64,000 bases of DNA from UBA4312 sp040266995 (GCA_040266995.1 JAWRHV010000014.1:62001-126000); one strand, 5' to 3'; positions 1 through 8,821 are shown, counted from the stretch's first letter. A program made the numbers and translations. Notes: a model not told the origin generated them from the sequence alone.

Positions 1-123
1 AAGCAGACGTGTTGTGCTCAACACGTTCTTCATGTTTTCAATGGTTATCGGGTTTTCATCTTTTCGCAATGCCTGCATTGCTTTTTTCATTTGATTGTTT
101 CGAAATTCTTTCATATCCGTCAT
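1..123 (-). CDS. Partial CDS, possible SseB-family protein (N-terminus only)
   Basis: The first 41 codons of a minus-strand gene run off the left edge. The ATG is preceded by GAGGAAAAGG, a convincing ribosome binding site, so this is a real start. The visible peptide is hydrophilic, with a helix rich in Lys and Gln followed by a stretch ending STTRLL. That layout resembles the N-terminal domain of SseB (enhanced serine sensitivity) proteins, where a short helical segment precedes an 'arllvP' strand. The match is by eye and only a fraction of the protein is present, so the family call is tentative while the gene itself is fairly sure. Confidence 0.45.
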   Translation of the reverse strand, partial: MTDMKEFRNNQMKKAMQALRKDENPITIENMKNVLSTTRLL

Positions 124-270
124 TCCTTTTCCTCTATTTTATTCACTTCTTTTCCTTTTGTAAACCAAAGAAAAAAAGGCTCTGTTTCCCTGGAATCCTA
201 CTTACAATCAACGGGAATAAAGCCGCCTGACCAATGATTCTCTCTTTATGCTTTATGCTCTTTTCTGTCA

Positions 271-297
271 ATAAAAAAGCTTTCTCGTTGAAAGCTC
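271..297 (-). terminator. Rho-independent terminator after the 53-aa membrane protein gene
   Basis: Arms AGCTTTC (278-284) and GAAAGCT (290-296) around a 5-base loop are followed, on the minus strand, by a run of T. It lies directly after the stop codon of the small gene at 298-459. Confidence 0.7.
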
Positions 298-459
298 TTA
301 TTCTTCGCTATTGTGGCAAAAAAACTTCTTATGCCATTCCGGTGGTTCCGGCAACGTTTCCTTCTTTATATAGGCGCGAATGACACGACGATGAATAAAC
401 GTAAAGCATGTCATACACACCGCAAACAGGCACAGAAGACTGACCAATGCTTTTTTCAT
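298..459 (-). CDS. Small single-pass membrane protein, 53 aa, unknown function
   Basis: A 53-codon gene that length filters would miss. The start is preceded by AAGGAGGAAACAACC, one of the best ribosome binding sites in the window, and the stop is followed at once by a hairpin terminator, so a complete transcription unit is visible. The product begins MKKALVSLLCLFAVCMTCF, a hydrophobic segment over about residues 4-21, then turns basic (IHRRVIRAYIKK) and ends in a Pro/Glu-rich hydrophilic tail with Cys and His. It could be a small inner-membrane protein or an uncleaved secreted peptide. No family is recognised. Confidence 0.6.
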   Translation of the reverse strand: MKKALVSLLCLFAVCMTCFTFIHRRVIRAYIKKETLPEPPEWHKKFFCHNSEE

Positions 460-475
460 GGTTGTTTCCTCCTTG

Positions 476-504
476 TTGATACTTTTCTAATATCAGTATA
501 CTAT
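476..504 (+). promoter_or_regulatory. Putative promoter for the 589-1101 membrane protein
   Basis: TTGATA (476-481), a 17-base spacer and TACTAT (499-504) face the plus-strand gene. The region also lies upstream of the divergent small gene at 298-459. Confidence 0.4.
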
Positions 505-588
505 CAATTCTTGACGAATCCCACAAAAAGGATTAGTATTTCCGTTATGAAACGAATGGTTCAAACAATTCAGGAGACAGGATCTCTC

Positions 589-1101
589 ATGTGGAAGGTG
601 ATATTGATCTGCATGATGATCGCCGCTCTGTTGATTCTATTAAAAGCACCGTATATGTATACAACCCAGCCTTATGTTCTGATCCATTGGTTTGGACTGG
701 CTTTTCTGGTTATGGTCCTCTGTTTGAAGGTTTCCTTTCTGGCTTCTGCCTTTCTCAAACCAAAATTCGTATTGATCAGTCTTTGCCTGCAGTTGTTGTT
801 TTTGCCCTGGCTTGTACAGATCATCATAACCTATCTCCATGTTCCGTACATTGTCGCCACGGCCATGGCCGTATCCATGTTTACACCCGGCCACATAACG
901 AGAAGTCTGTTTATCAACTTGTTCATGGCGGCTGCCATCTATTTCTTGAACTGGTTCATCCTTCCCTATCTGCCGGTTTCCGTCAACGAAGGCTTCGATC
1001 TGGCCTTTGATTCCAGAACGTTATGGTTCTTCGCGTTGTTAGGCGGCTTGTGTTTTGTGATCCAATATATAAAAAACAGTGCTCGATCTCATTCAGATTG
1101 A
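589..1101 (+). CDS. Hypothetical polytopic membrane protein, 170 aa
   Basis: About four to five hydrophobic helices fill the chain, with short loops and a basic C-terminus (residues ~158-170). The start ATG at 589 has AGGAGA eleven bases upstream; an in-frame ATG at 547 is possible but has a poorer ribosome site. No signature of a transporter or enzyme family is seen. It is transcribed divergently from the 53-aa gene and convergently with the GH25 gene, whose 3' end it overlaps by 13 bases. A hairpin across the overlap probably ends its transcript. Confidence 0.55.
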   Translation: MWKVILICMMIAALLILLKAPYMYTTQPYVLIHWFGLAFLVMVLCLKVSFLASAFLKPKFVLISLCLQLLFLPWLVQIIITYLHVPYIVATAMAVSMFTPGHITRSLFINLFMAAAIYFLNWFILPYLPVSVNEGFDLAFDSRTLWFFALLGGLCFVIQYIKNSARSHSD

Positions 1102-1119
1102 TCACTGTCTTTTTCTTTT
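1075..1119 (+). terminator. Terminator overlapping the convergent 3' ends
   Basis: ACAGTG...GATC and GATC...CACTGT arms form an imperfect hairpin followed by CTTTTTCTTTT on the plus strand. The hairpin sits inside the 3' coding ends of both convergent genes. Confidence 0.5.
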
Positions 1120-1907
1120 ATAAACACATTCAGGTCTACGATGGTAGAGATACCCGATATCTTTCCTTGATTGGTATACTGCCACATCTGAAACCCTTCC
1201 AGGATTGCCGGTTGTTTCTGGTAGGCTGCATACCAGACAGGATAGGGGATCTGCTCCATATCCAGATGGTTTTCCAGCCAGTCCAGATTTCCGTAGATCA
1301 TCGGTGTATAGCCTTCCTTTTCAATCGCTTTGCAGAATGTCAGAGCGATTTCTGTGGTCTGCTCCTTTGTCAAAGCGTTCACTCTTCCCTCTTCTTGTTC
1401 ATATATTTCCATATCAAAAGCGACCGGGAATGTCACATTGTAGTATTGGATCAAAGATAATACGAATTTGGCCTCCTCTTTTGCTTCCTCTTTGGAAACA
1501 GCCGTGGAATAGAAATATACCCCTGTATCCAGCCCTTGATAAGAAGCATTGGACATATTATAGGAGAAATAATCATCCATATAGAGATTGCCATCCGTCG
1601 CCCCACGAAATCCGCATCGGACCATCACAAAGGAGATATTTTCATCGTAGGCAACCTGATCCCACACAATTTCCCCTTGATGACTTGATACATCGATACC
1701 GACAACACTGGTATATCTGTCGTCATTGTATTTCATATACTGCTTTCTCATCCGGAATTTATCCACATAGTATCCTTTATATCCGAAGAAATAATCATAT
1801 CCGTAAATCCCCAGGCGGACCCCTCCGATAAGCAGCCCGCAAAGGATAAGAAACAAGATAAGGATGCGTCCCCAGCGAAGTTTTCGTTTTCGTTTTCTTT
1901 GGCTCAT
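1089..1907 (-). CDS. Membrane-anchored GH25 family lysozyme (muramidase)
   Basis: A Lys/Arg-rich N-terminus and one membrane helix (about residues 13-32) tether a glycoside hydrolase family 25 domain outside the cell. The domain carries VVGIDVSSHQG (about 69-78, first catalytic Asp at 72) and AFDMEIYE (163-170), the DxE pair of the GH25 active site, plus the C-terminal WQYTNQG strand typical of the fold. Such enzymes cut the MurNAc-GlcNAc bond of peptidoglycan and are used in wall remodelling. At 272 aa it is one catalytic domain with no wall-binding repeats. No ribosome binding site precedes the ATG; a TATGAT hexamer lies 11 bases upstream, so the 5' leader may be very short. Confidence 0.88.
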   Translation of the reverse strand: MSQRKRKRKLRWGRILILFLILCGLLIGGVRLGIYGYDYFFGYKGYYVDKFRMRKQYMKYNDDRYTSVVGIDVSSHQGEIVWDQVAYDENISFVMVRCGFRGATDGNLYMDDYFSYNMSNASYQGLDTGVYFYSTAVSKEEAKEEAKFVLSLIQYYNVTFPVAFDMEIYEQEEGRVNALTKEQTTEIALTFCKAIEKEGYTPMIYGNLDWLENHLDMEQIPYPVWYAAYQKQPAILEGFQMWQYTNQGKISGISTIVDLNVFIKEKDSDQSE

Positions 1908-1962
1908 ACTATAATTTAATCATAAGTTGTCCGAATCTTCCATGAGAAAACAGGAGGTATCT

Positions 1963-2820
1963 ATGAAAAAATCAACATTACTGACCATCGGCATCACGGG
2001 TTATTCATTCTATACTGCTTATAAAACGGCGCAGATCCAACAAAGAACAGAAACCGGGCAAACTGTATTGATCACCGGTGCTTCCGGCGGGATTGGAAAA
2101 GACCTGGCTTATGAATTTGCCAAACATGGATTCAACGTGGTATTAAGCAGCCGACAAAAGGAGAAACTGGAAAAAATTGCCGAAGATCTGGAAAAGAACT
2201 ATCCGATCCGGGCTTATGTTTTCTGCTCGGATTTGTCAACTGCCGATGGTGCCCGACAGTTGTACGAAGAGATCACCAAAGCCGATATCCAGGTAGACCA
2301 GCTTGTCAACAACGCCGGTGCCGGCATTGCCGAGGAACTGATCAATGTTAGCCCAGAGACCCTGGAAAAATTGATCAACCTCAATATTGTCAGCGTGACC
2401 ATGTTGTGTCGATTATTTGGCAAAGATATGGCCAAACGTAAGACGGGAAAGATCTTGAATGTCGCCTCCATGAGCTCTTTTGTTGCCAATCCCGGCCTAA
2501 ATCTCTATGGTCCCAGCAAATCCTATGATTACTTCTTATCGGAAACGCTCTATGGAGAACTGATGGATCATGGCGTTCATGTGTCGGTTCTCTGTCCGGG
2601 ACCGGTCAAAACCAACTGGAATGCCCATGCAGGAAGAAAGGACAGCATCTTCAGTATGAATTCCAAAAAGGTGGCGTCAGAGGCCTATGTCGGCTTACAG
2701 GCGGAAAAGCTGGTCATTATACCGGGAACTCTGTTTCAATGTGCTCGTACCGCCGTTCGCTTTTTACCGGACCAATGCACCATTCGATTCTTAAAGACCT
2801 TTCAGAAACGACTCAAATAA
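1963..2820 (+). CDS. SDR family oxidoreductase
   Basis: Classical short-chain dehydrogenase. It has the nucleotide-binding TGASGGIG near residue 37, NNAGAG near 115, and the active-site pattern YGPSKSYDY (Tyr-x-x-x-Lys) in the second half. The start at 1963 is chosen because AGGAGG sits eight bases upstream; an earlier in-frame ATG has no ribosome site. The first 20 residues are hydrophobic (LLTIGITGYSFYTAY) before the Rossmann fold, suggesting a membrane-associated N-terminus as in the YqjQ/DltE-like SDRs. The substrate cannot be told. It is a single-gene unit closed by a bidirectional hairpin. Confidence 0.85.
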   Translation: MKKSTLLTIGITGYSFYTAYKTAQIQQRTETGQTVLITGASGGIGKDLAYEFAKHGFNVVLSSRQKEKLEKIAEDLEKNYPIRAYVFCSDLSTADGARQLYEEITKADIQVDQLVNNAGAGIAEELINVSPETLEKLINLNIVSVTMLCRLFGKDMAKRKTGKILNVASMSSFVANPGLNLYGPSKSYDYFLSETLYGELMDHGVHVSVLCPGPVKTNWNAHAGRKDSIFSMNSKKVASEAYVGLQAEKLVIIPGTLFQCARTAVRFLPDQCTIRFLKTFQKRLK

Positions 2821-2845
2821 AAACCGTGGTTTTTCCACGGTTTTG
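2818..2845. terminator. Bidirectional terminator
   Basis: AAACCGTGG / CCACGGTTT with a TTTTT loop has A- and T-runs on the two sides. It serves both the SDR gene and the convergent manA gene. Confidence 0.85.
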
Positions 2846-2848
2846 TGC

Positions 2849-3811
2849 TTATACACGTGTATAGATAAAACGGGCAGAGCCTTTGATACGAATGCTTCGG
2901 CTGTTGGCCGTAATAAAGACCGTATCGCCTTTTTCCGCTTTGATTTCCTGTCCCTGGCACTCCAGTTCGGCATGTCCATCGACAACCACCAGACAGCCAA
3001 AGCTGTCAAATCCGATGCTGAAATCGGTAGACCCCATCAACACGCATACATACGTTGAGAAATATTTGGAGTACGCCATGCGCATAATGGAGAGATCCCC
3101 ATACTGTACGGTCGGTCCGCAAGGCTGGAAATCCGAATCAATGGGTTCCAGATTCGCTACATCAATGGCTTTATCCACATGCAGTTCTCTTGGTTTTCCA
3201 TCTTTGCCCAGACGTCCATAGTCGTAAATACGATAGGTGGAATTGGAGTTTTGCTGGATCTCACAGATCTGGATACCCGGGCCGATCGCATGGATCGTTC
3301 CGGCCGGAATAAAGAACACTTCCCCTTTTTTGACCGAGACCTTCTTTAACACATCCAGGACGGTTCCGTTTTCAATATGTTTACGGAATTCTTCTTTTGT
3401 CAACGAACGGTTGGTTCCAAAATACAAGTAGGAATCCGGCTGCGCATCCAGAATAAACCACATTTCCGTCTTGCCATATTCATTTTCATGGATCATCGCA
3501 TATTCATCATCCGGATGAACCTGGATCGACAATGGTTGTTTGGCATCGATAAACTTGATCAGAACAGGGAAATCCTCAAAGGCTTTTCCCTCCACACCCA
3601 AACAGTTGGTACCGTTGATTTTGATAAAGTCACGTAACGTAACGCCTTTGTAAGGGCCGGAATCAATGACAGAAGGCCCGTCCGGGTGTGTGGAAAGTTC
3701 CCAGCTCTCAGCTACAATATCCATATCGGTTTCTTTCCCATACTCTTCTTTCAACCGCGTACCACCCCACAAGTAATCTTTCAATGCCGGTTTTAATTTA
3801 AAAATTGCCAT
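2849..3811 (-). CDS. manA: Mannose-6-phosphate isomerase, class I
   Basis: Interconverts mannose-6-phosphate and fructose-6-phosphate in the cytosol. The type I cupin signatures are clear: YLWGG near the N-terminus, QVHPDD (97-102) and TEMW (115-118) supplying zinc ligands, and the FIPAGTIHAIG motif near residue 165. At 320 aa it is the short Gram-positive form. The ATG at 3811 has AGGAGG eight bases upstream; a GTG two codons earlier is less likely. It feeds mannose or mannose-derived sugars into glycolysis, but no mannose transporter is adjacent. Confidence 0.93.
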   Translation of the reverse strand: MAIFKLKPALKDYLWGGTRLKEEYGKETDMDIVAESWELSTHPDGPSVIDSGPYKGVTLRDFIKINGTNCLGVEGKAFEDFPVLIKFIDAKQPLSIQVHPDDEYAMIHENEYGKTEMWFILDAQPDSYLYFGTNRSLTKEEFRKHIENGTVLDVLKKVSVKKGEVFFIPAGTIHAIGPGIQICEIQQNSNSTYRIYDYGRLGKDGKPRELHVDKAIDVANLEPIDSDFQPCGPTVQYGDLSIMRMAYSKYFSTYVCVLMGSTDFSIGFDSFGCLVVVDGHAELECQGQEIKAEKGDTVFITANSRSIRIKGSARFIYTRV

Positions 3812-3851
3812 ATACACCCCTCCTTATTCCTCAATTATAGATTTTTGCATA

Positions 3852-4268
3852 TTACTGAACAATATCAAATTCCTTTAAAACATCCTCCAAGACCTGCGAA
3901 GCCAGCAGGCAGGTATTCAGACAGCGGACTTCTTTACTGTGATGTCGGGCCTTAACATGGGCACAATCCGTCGCTCCTAACACTTCGCGGAAATGCTGAT
4001 TACAACGTACCACGACCGGACGGATATCCTGCATCTGGTCATGGGCTTTGGTCTTGATGACCAACTTAGAGATCGTTGCCACACTGCCGACCAAGGCACC
4101 ACATGTGCTTCCGACAAACATGCCACCGCCAAATCCGGCCATCATTTTCATATCGTCCTCATGTAGATGTAAGTTGTAATATTCATTCCCTGCATGGATC
4201 AGAGTTTCCGCGCAATTGTATCCCTGTTCCATATAGTATTTTCTCACCAGATCCTGTAAAGATTCCAT
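3852..4268 (-). CDS. C_GCAxxG_C_C family redox-type protein
   Basis: A 138-aa protein of the putative redox-active family named for its cysteine pattern. Seen here are YNCAETL near residue 18, GGGMFVGSTCGALVGS (about 47-63), then single Cys residues in VVRCNQ, TDCAH and VRCLN. Members occur widely in anaerobes and their biochemical role is not settled; a metal or Fe-S site is often suspected. AGGTGA lies seven bases before the ATG. It precedes manA on the same strand with about 40 bases between, so co-transcription is possible. Confidence 0.8.
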   Translation of the reverse strand: MESLQDLVRKYYMEQGYNCAETLIHAGNEYYNLHLHEDDMKMMAGFGGGMFVGSTCGALVGSVATISKLVIKTKAHDQMQDIRPVVVRCNQHFREVLGATDCAHVKARHHSKEVRCLNTCLLASQVLEDVLKEFDIVQ

Positions 4269-4298
4269 ATTTTTTCACCTCATTCGATATTTCAATGA

Positions 4299-4304
4299 TA
4301 TCAT
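4299..4304 (+). promoter_or_regulatory. Extended -10 element directly before the ATG (candidate leaderless start)
   Basis: TGA-TATCAT followed by seven bases and the ATG at 4312. There is no ribosome binding site in the gap and no clear -35. Confidence 0.35.
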
Positions 4305-4311
4305 AAAATAG

Positions 4312-5067
4312 ATGAAACCAATTACTTTTACGCCTATGTTAAAAAGATACATTGTGAATTTTCTCCTTCGCATTTCTATCTTTATAGCTATCCTTCTGAC
4401 CTATCTGGCCGACCGGAAAACCTTGATCCGGCTAACGACACAGCCCATCGTTTCCGGTGTAAACTTACTGCATTTACTATGGGTTTTATTGATGGGAATC
4501 ATGGTCACTCATTTGATTCCGTTAAAGACCCTCACGATGGGAGCCCGTAAATCCCGGAAGGAGACCTATGTACAGAACGAAGGGTATTCCGACTATCGCC
4601 TGCTGCAATATGTCCAACGGCAGAACACACGAGCATGGGATGTCATGCTGGTTTGGCTCTGTTTTAACGCTTTCTTTGGCTTGTTGTATCTGTTTCATAT
4701 CCTTGGAGATGCCGAACTGATCTTGTTGACATGTTTCTATTTTTTAAGCGATTATATCTGCATTTTATTGTTCTGTCCCTTTCAGACCCTTATCATGAAG
4801 AACAAATGCTGTGTGAACTGCCGGATTTATGACTGGGGCCACTTTATGATGTTTACACCGATGCTGTTTATCCGAAACTTCTTCAGCTGGAGCTTGTTCT
4901 TCATGTCCGTTGTTGTTCTGATCCATTGGGAAATGATCTATGCGAAACACCCGGAACGCTTTTGGGAAGGATCGAATAAGATCCTGCAGTGCCGACATTG
5001 TAAAGACAAGAGCTGTCAGCTGAAAAACAATCTGAAACATGCCGTAAAAAATATGGAGGCTCATTGA
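4312..5067 (+). CDS. Hypothetical membrane protein with C-terminal CxxC motifs, 251 aa
   Basis: About five or six hydrophobic helices. Between helices lies KNKCCVNCRIYDWGHFMMFTP, a conserved-looking Cys-rich loop, and the soluble C-terminus has LQCRHCKDKSC. Four to six cysteines on loops suggest metal or redox chemistry, but no named family is recognised. The ATG has no Shine-Dalgarno sequence; instead an extended -10 box stands seven bases upstream, so it may be translated from a leaderless mRNA. The gene is alone between convergent or divergent neighbours and ends in a hairpin overlapping its stop codon. Confidence 0.6.
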   Translation: MKPITFTPMLKRYIVNFLLRISIFIAILLTYLADRKTLIRLTTQPIVSGVNLLHLLWVLLMGIMVTHLIPLKTLTMGARKSRKETYVQNEGYSDYRLLQYVQRQNTRAWDVMLVWLCFNAFFGLLYLFHILGDAELILLTCFYFLSDYICILLFCPFQTLIMKNKCCVNCRIYDWGHFMMFTPMLFIRNFFSWSLFFMSVVVLIHWEMIYAKHPERFWEGSNKILQCRHCKDKSCQLKNNLKHAVKNMEAH

Positions 5068-5083
5068 GTCTCCATTCTTTTTA
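5053..5083 (+). terminator. Terminator overlapping the stop codon of the membrane protein gene
   Basis: ATGGAG-(G)CTC / GAG(T)-CTCCAT hairpin followed by TCTTTTTATT on the plus strand. Confidence 0.65.
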
Positions 5084-6367
5084 TTCGATAGAATCCAGCG
5101 CCTGTGCCAGATCGGCAATCAAATCTGCCTTGTCTTCCAATCCGCATGACATACGGACCAATCCGGCCGGAATGCCCGCCTGTTCCAGCTGCTCATCCGT
5201 CATCTGACGATGTGTCGAAGTAGCCGGATTCAAACAACATGTACGTGCATCCGCCACATGGGTTTCGATGGCTGCCAGTTTCAAATGCTTCATGAATTCT
5301 TCAGCAGCGCTTCTTCCTCCTTTTAGCTCAAAGGAAACGACACCACAGCCTCCGTTTGGCAGATATTTTTGTGCCACATCATAATACGCATCTCCAGGCA
5401 ATCCGGAATAGTTTACCTTTGTCACCTTCGGATGTGCCTGCAAGAATTCAGCGACAGCCTGTCCGTTTTCAACATGACGGGCCATGCGAACATGCAAGGA
5501 CTCCAAGCCGAGATTCAGATAAAACGCATTCTGCGGTGACTGGATCGAACCGAAGTCACGCATCAGCTGCGCTGTACACTTTGTTATAAAGGCGCCTTCC
5601 TTGCCAAATTTTTCTGCATATGTAATGCCATGATACGATTCATCCGGTGTGCATAAGCCCGGAAATTTATCGGCATGGGCCATCCAGTCAAAGCGACCGG
5701 AATCGACGATTGCGCCACCTACGCCAACCCCATGGCCATCCATATACTTCGTTGTGGAATGCGTAATGATGTCAGCACCCCATTCGATCGGACGGCAGTT
5801 GACCGGTGTCGGAAATGTATTATCGATGATAAACGGAACCCCATGCGCATGTGCTGCCTTGGCGAATTTTTCAATGTCCAATACAGTCAATGCCGGATTG
5901 GCAATCGTTTCCCCAAAGACGGCTTTTGTGTTTTCCTGGAATGCGGCTTCCAGCTCTTCTTCCGAACAATCCGGTGATATAAATGTAGCCGTGATTCCCA
6001 TTTTCGCCATAGTTACCGCAATCAGATTAAAGGTACCCCCATAAATAGAAGAACTCGACACAATATGATCGCCACATTGACAAATGTTAAACAACGCGAA
6101 GAAATTGGCTGCCTGCCCGGAAGATGTCAGCATGGCTGCCGTTCCTCCTTCAAGCTCCGCAATCTTGGCTGCCACCATGTCATTGGTCGGATTCTGTAAA
6201 CGTGTATAAAAATATCCGCTGGCCTCCAGATCGAACAGCTTTCCCATATCCTCACTGGTATCATATTTAAATGTCGTCGATTGAATGATCGGGATCTGTC
6301 TAGGTTCCCCGTTACCCGGTGTATATCCTCCTTGTACGCACTTTGTGTTAATTGAATAATTGCTCAT
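5081..6367 (-). CDS. metY: O-acetylhomoserine aminocarboxypropyltransferase (sulfhydrylase)
   Basis: PLP enzyme of the Cys/Met metabolism family that makes homocysteine from O-acetylhomoserine and sulfide. Recognisable features: the N-terminal TKCVQGGYTPGNGEPRQIPI, YFYTRLQNPT (phosphate and substrate contacts), TSSGQAANF, and the Schiff-base lysine in HSTTKYMDGHG at about residue 207. The length of 428 aa matches MetY rather than the ~380-aa MetB/MetC. ATG 6367 is preceded by GGAGGAG; an upstream ATG overlaps that site. It stands alone with its own upstream region. No SAM riboswitch or T-box is visible in the short leader. Confidence 0.9.
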   Translation of the reverse strand: MSNYSINTKCVQGGYTPGNGEPRQIPIIQSTTFKYDTSEDMGKLFDLEASGYFYTRLQNPTNDMVAAKIAELEGGTAAMLTSSGQAANFFALFNICQCGDHIVSSSSIYGGTFNLIAVTMAKMGITATFISPDCSEEELEAAFQENTKAVFGETIANPALTVLDIEKFAKAAHAHGVPFIIDNTFPTPVNCRPIEWGADIITHSTTKYMDGHGVGVGGAIVDSGRFDWMAHADKFPGLCTPDESYHGITYAEKFGKEGAFITKCTAQLMRDFGSIQSPQNAFYLNLGLESLHVRMARHVENGQAVAEFLQAHPKVTKVNYSGLPGDAYYDVAQKYLPNGGCGVVSFELKGGRSAAEEFMKHLKLAAIETHVADARTCCLNPATSTHRQMTDEQLEQAGIPAGLVRMSCGLEDKADLIADLAQALDSIE

Positions 6368-6452
6368 AATCTCCTCCATTTCATAAACCTGATATTAAAC
6401 ATTATTATAGCACTGTTTTATTTCCTCGTATGCCTTTTTTATATATCCAAAT

Positions 6453-6482
6453 AAAAATGTAGAGACACCTTTGTCTCTACAT
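6453..6482 (-). terminator. Terminator of the Na+ symporter gene
   Basis: Perfect 11-bp stem ATGTAGAGACA / TGTCTCTACAT with a 4-base loop, then TTTTTAT on the minus strand. It overlaps the last codons of the gene. Confidence 0.9.
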
Positions 6483-7841
6483 AGATATGATACCCAATAC
6501 ATTTAAAACCGAGGAAATCAAGATGACGATGACGAAGAACGGGCATAAGTACCGCATCATGAAATTAAAGATCTTTTCCCTTTTAAAGGTAGCCCCATCC
6601 AGACAGATTTCCTGTTTCATCTTATCCAGGCCGATCACATACACCACCAGCATACAGGTCAGGAAGGCGGCAATCGGCATCATGATGGAATTGGTCAAAA
6701 AATCAAAGAAGTCCAAGAACGGCATACCGATAATTGTGATGAAAGATAGAGGACCATATCCCAAGGAGGATAACGTACCTAAACCCACCATGATCACAGC
6801 CATCAATAAAGTGCTCTTTTTACGGGACCATCCCAATTCATCCTCAAATGTCGATACCGCGCTCTCACTTAACGCAATGGAGCTGGTCAAAGCCGCAAAC
6901 AATACCAACAAAAAGAACAGGATACCGGCAATGGTACCCAATCCCATGCTGGAGAATACTTTCGGCAGTGTGATGAACATCAAAGACGGTCCGGCATTCA
7001 ATGTGGATGCATCCCCATTAGAGAACGCAAAGACAGCCGGAATGATCATCAAACCTGCTAAGACTGCAATAATCGTATCAAAGAATTCCACATTCGTCGT
7101 GGCTTCTTCAATATGTACATCCTTTTTCATATAGGAGCCAAAGGTGACTAGAATTCCCATCGCAATGGATAATGAGTAGAACATCTGCCCCATGGCAGAT
7201 ACGACCGTCATCAATGAAAAGCGACTGAAATCCGGAATTAGAAAGTATTTCACCCCTTCGATTGCGCCCGGTCGGGTCACAGAATAGACTGCGATCACAA
7301 CAGCCAGAACAACCAGGACCGGCATCATTAAACGGGAAACTCTTTCAATGCCGTTTTCCACGCCCATGTAAATAACGGCTAAGGTCACAAACGTAAATAC
7401 CAAAAACCAGAATTCCACGGAACCTCCTGCCGAGATAAAGGTCCCAAAATACCCATCCTGTGCCAGGACCATTTCACTGCCGCGGATATACTCAAACAAA
7501 TATTTACAAACCCATCCGCCGATGACCGAATAATACGGAACAATCAAGATCGGAACGATCGCATTGATCCATCCACCGATCTTCATCCATGCTCGATGAC
7601 CGAATTTTTGGAAGGCGCTGACCGGACTTTTCTGCGTCATTCGCCCTAATGCCGTCTCCGCCATGATCATCGCATAACCAAAAGTCAGTACCAATATCAG
7701 ATACACCAACAAAAAAATTCCACCACCATACTTGGCGGCCAGATAAGGAAATCGCCAGATGTTTCCTAGACCGACCGCAGAACCGGCCGCTGATAGGACA
7801 AATCCGATCTTCCCTGAAAACTTACTTCTGTTCTTATCCAT
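6477..7841 (-). CDS. Sodium-dependent transporter, NSS/SNF family
   Basis: Neurotransmitter:sodium symporter family protein of 454 aa with about eleven hydrophobic helices, the size of the bacterial 11-TM members. TM1 shows the unwound Na+/substrate site signature AAGSAVGLGNIWRFPYLA, followed by YGGGIFLLVYL, and a conserved FFLLVLFAALTSSIAL in TM7. Bacterial relatives import amino acids such as tryptophan, tyrosine or leucine with Na+, but the substrate cannot be read here. It is monocistronic, with an AT-rich 5' region shared with the divergent HAD gene and a strong terminator. Confidence 0.9.
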   Translation of the reverse strand: MDKNRSKFSGKIGFVLSAAGSAVGLGNIWRFPYLAAKYGGGIFLLVYLILVLTFGYAMIMAETALGRMTQKSPVSAFQKFGHRAWMKIGGWINAIVPILIVPYYSVIGGWVCKYLFEYIRGSEMVLAQDGYFGTFISAGGSVEFWFLVFTFVTLAVIYMGVENGIERVSRLMMPVLVVLAVVIAVYSVTRPGAIEGVKYFLIPDFSRFSLMTVVSAMGQMFYSLSIAMGILVTFGSYMKKDVHIEEATTNVEFFDTIIAVLAGLMIIPAVFAFSNGDASTLNAGPSLMFITLPKVFSSMGLGTIAGILFFLLVLFAALTSSIALSESAVSTFEDELGWSRKKSTLLMAVIMVGLGTLSSLGYGPLSFITIIGMPFLDFFDFLTNSIMMPIAAFLTCMLVVYVIGLDKMKQEICLDGATFKREKIFNFMMRYLCPFFVIVILISSVLNVLGIISM

Positions 7842-7948
7842 TTTTCTCTCTTCCTTATAAATATTTGCTTACAATCTAGCATATTTTAAGGAAAAATAAA
7901 AATTATTTAGTTAAGCATATATTAAGCCTTTTGATTTCTATTTTTTTA

Positions 7949-7977
7949 TTGACTTCTCTTTTCTATCTTTGATATCT
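7949..7977 (+). promoter_or_regulatory. Promoter of the HAD phosphatase gene
   Basis: TTGACT (7949-7954), 17-base spacer, ATATCT (7972-7977), about 25 bases before the start codon. Confidence 0.45.
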
Positions 7978-8002
7978 TGATATCGAAATTGGAGGGATGT
8001 AT

Positions 8003-8821
8003 ATGAAAGTGATCGTCAGTGATATTGACGGGTCTTTAATGCCGATCGGAGACGGCAACAAACTGGATCAAAAGGTGATCGATGCCATGATCCGATTACA
8101 GGAAATGGGCTATACGATCCTTTTAAATTCCGCCCGTGTTTATGAGGGTGTCATCGACATTGCGCGTATGATCCATCTAGATCAATTTGGTGGTTATATC
8201 ATTTCCAGCAATGGTTGCCATGCCGTAAATGCCAGAACGAACGAAGTTATCTTCCAGTACGAGATCCCAAAAGAAGATGTCATGAACTTCTGGCACTATT
8301 GTCAGTCTTTAAATCTGGAGCCCGCCTTTTATCAACCGGGATATATGGTTGTCGCTAATTATACCGAAGGCTTTGCGTTGGATCACTTCAACTGTAATCT
8401 CGATTATCTGATTACCGAACATCCGGACGATCATCTAAACAAGCCGGTCATCAAGTGTGCGATTGCTCAGGATCCGGACACGCTGAAAAAGACAAAGGAA
8501 CAAGTCAACCAATGGCTGATCGAGCATACGCAAATGTTTATTTCCGGTGGGATCCCAACCTTATATGATGTCATCGACCGCCGTTCCAGCAAGGATAAGG
8601 CCGTAGAAAGAATTCTGGATCATATCGGATGCACGTGGGAAGATACCACTGTCATCGGCGATGGTCTCAGTGATGTCGACAGTATTCGTAAAGCTCATTT
8701 TGGCGTCACACTACAAGATTCCAACCCGGCCTGCCAGGCGGTATGTAACCTTTTGTTACCACCAATCAAAGAAGAAGGTTACATGGTCTGGTTGAACAAG
8801 CTATTAAATAAAGAAATATAA
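8003..8821 (+). CDS. Cof-type HAD-IIB family hydrolase
   Basis: Haloacid dehalogenase superfamily phosphatase. Motif I is DIDGSL (7-12), motif II NSAR near 39, motif III Lys in SSKDKAVE, and motif IV GDGLSDVDS near the C-terminus, where the acidic residues bind Mg2+. The large cap insertion between motifs II and III is of the IIB type. Family members dephosphorylate sugar phosphates, FMN or PLP. One difference from the usual DxDGTL is Ser for Thr at motif I. ATG 8003 is chosen because GGAGG is eight bases upstream; the ATG two codons earlier overlaps that site. Confidence 0.88.
   Translation: MKVIVSDIDGSLMPIGDGNKLDQKVIDAMIRLQEMGYTILLNSARVYEGVIDIARMIHLDQFGGYIISSNGCHAVNARTNEVIFQYEIPKEDVMNFWHYCQSLNLEPAFYQPGYMVVANYTEGFALDHFNCNLDYLITEHPDDHLNKPVIKCAIAQDPDTLKKTKEQVNQWLIEHTQMFISGGIPTLYDVIDRRSSKDKAVERILDHIGCTWEDTTVIGDGLSDVDSIRKAHFGVTLQDSNPACQAVCNLLLPPIKEEGYMVWLNKLLNKEI

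Noticed and set aside
9..230. 73-codon plus-strand open frame
   Set aside because: It is the reverse of the partial minus-strand gene plus AT-rich spacer; it has no ribosome site and poor composition.
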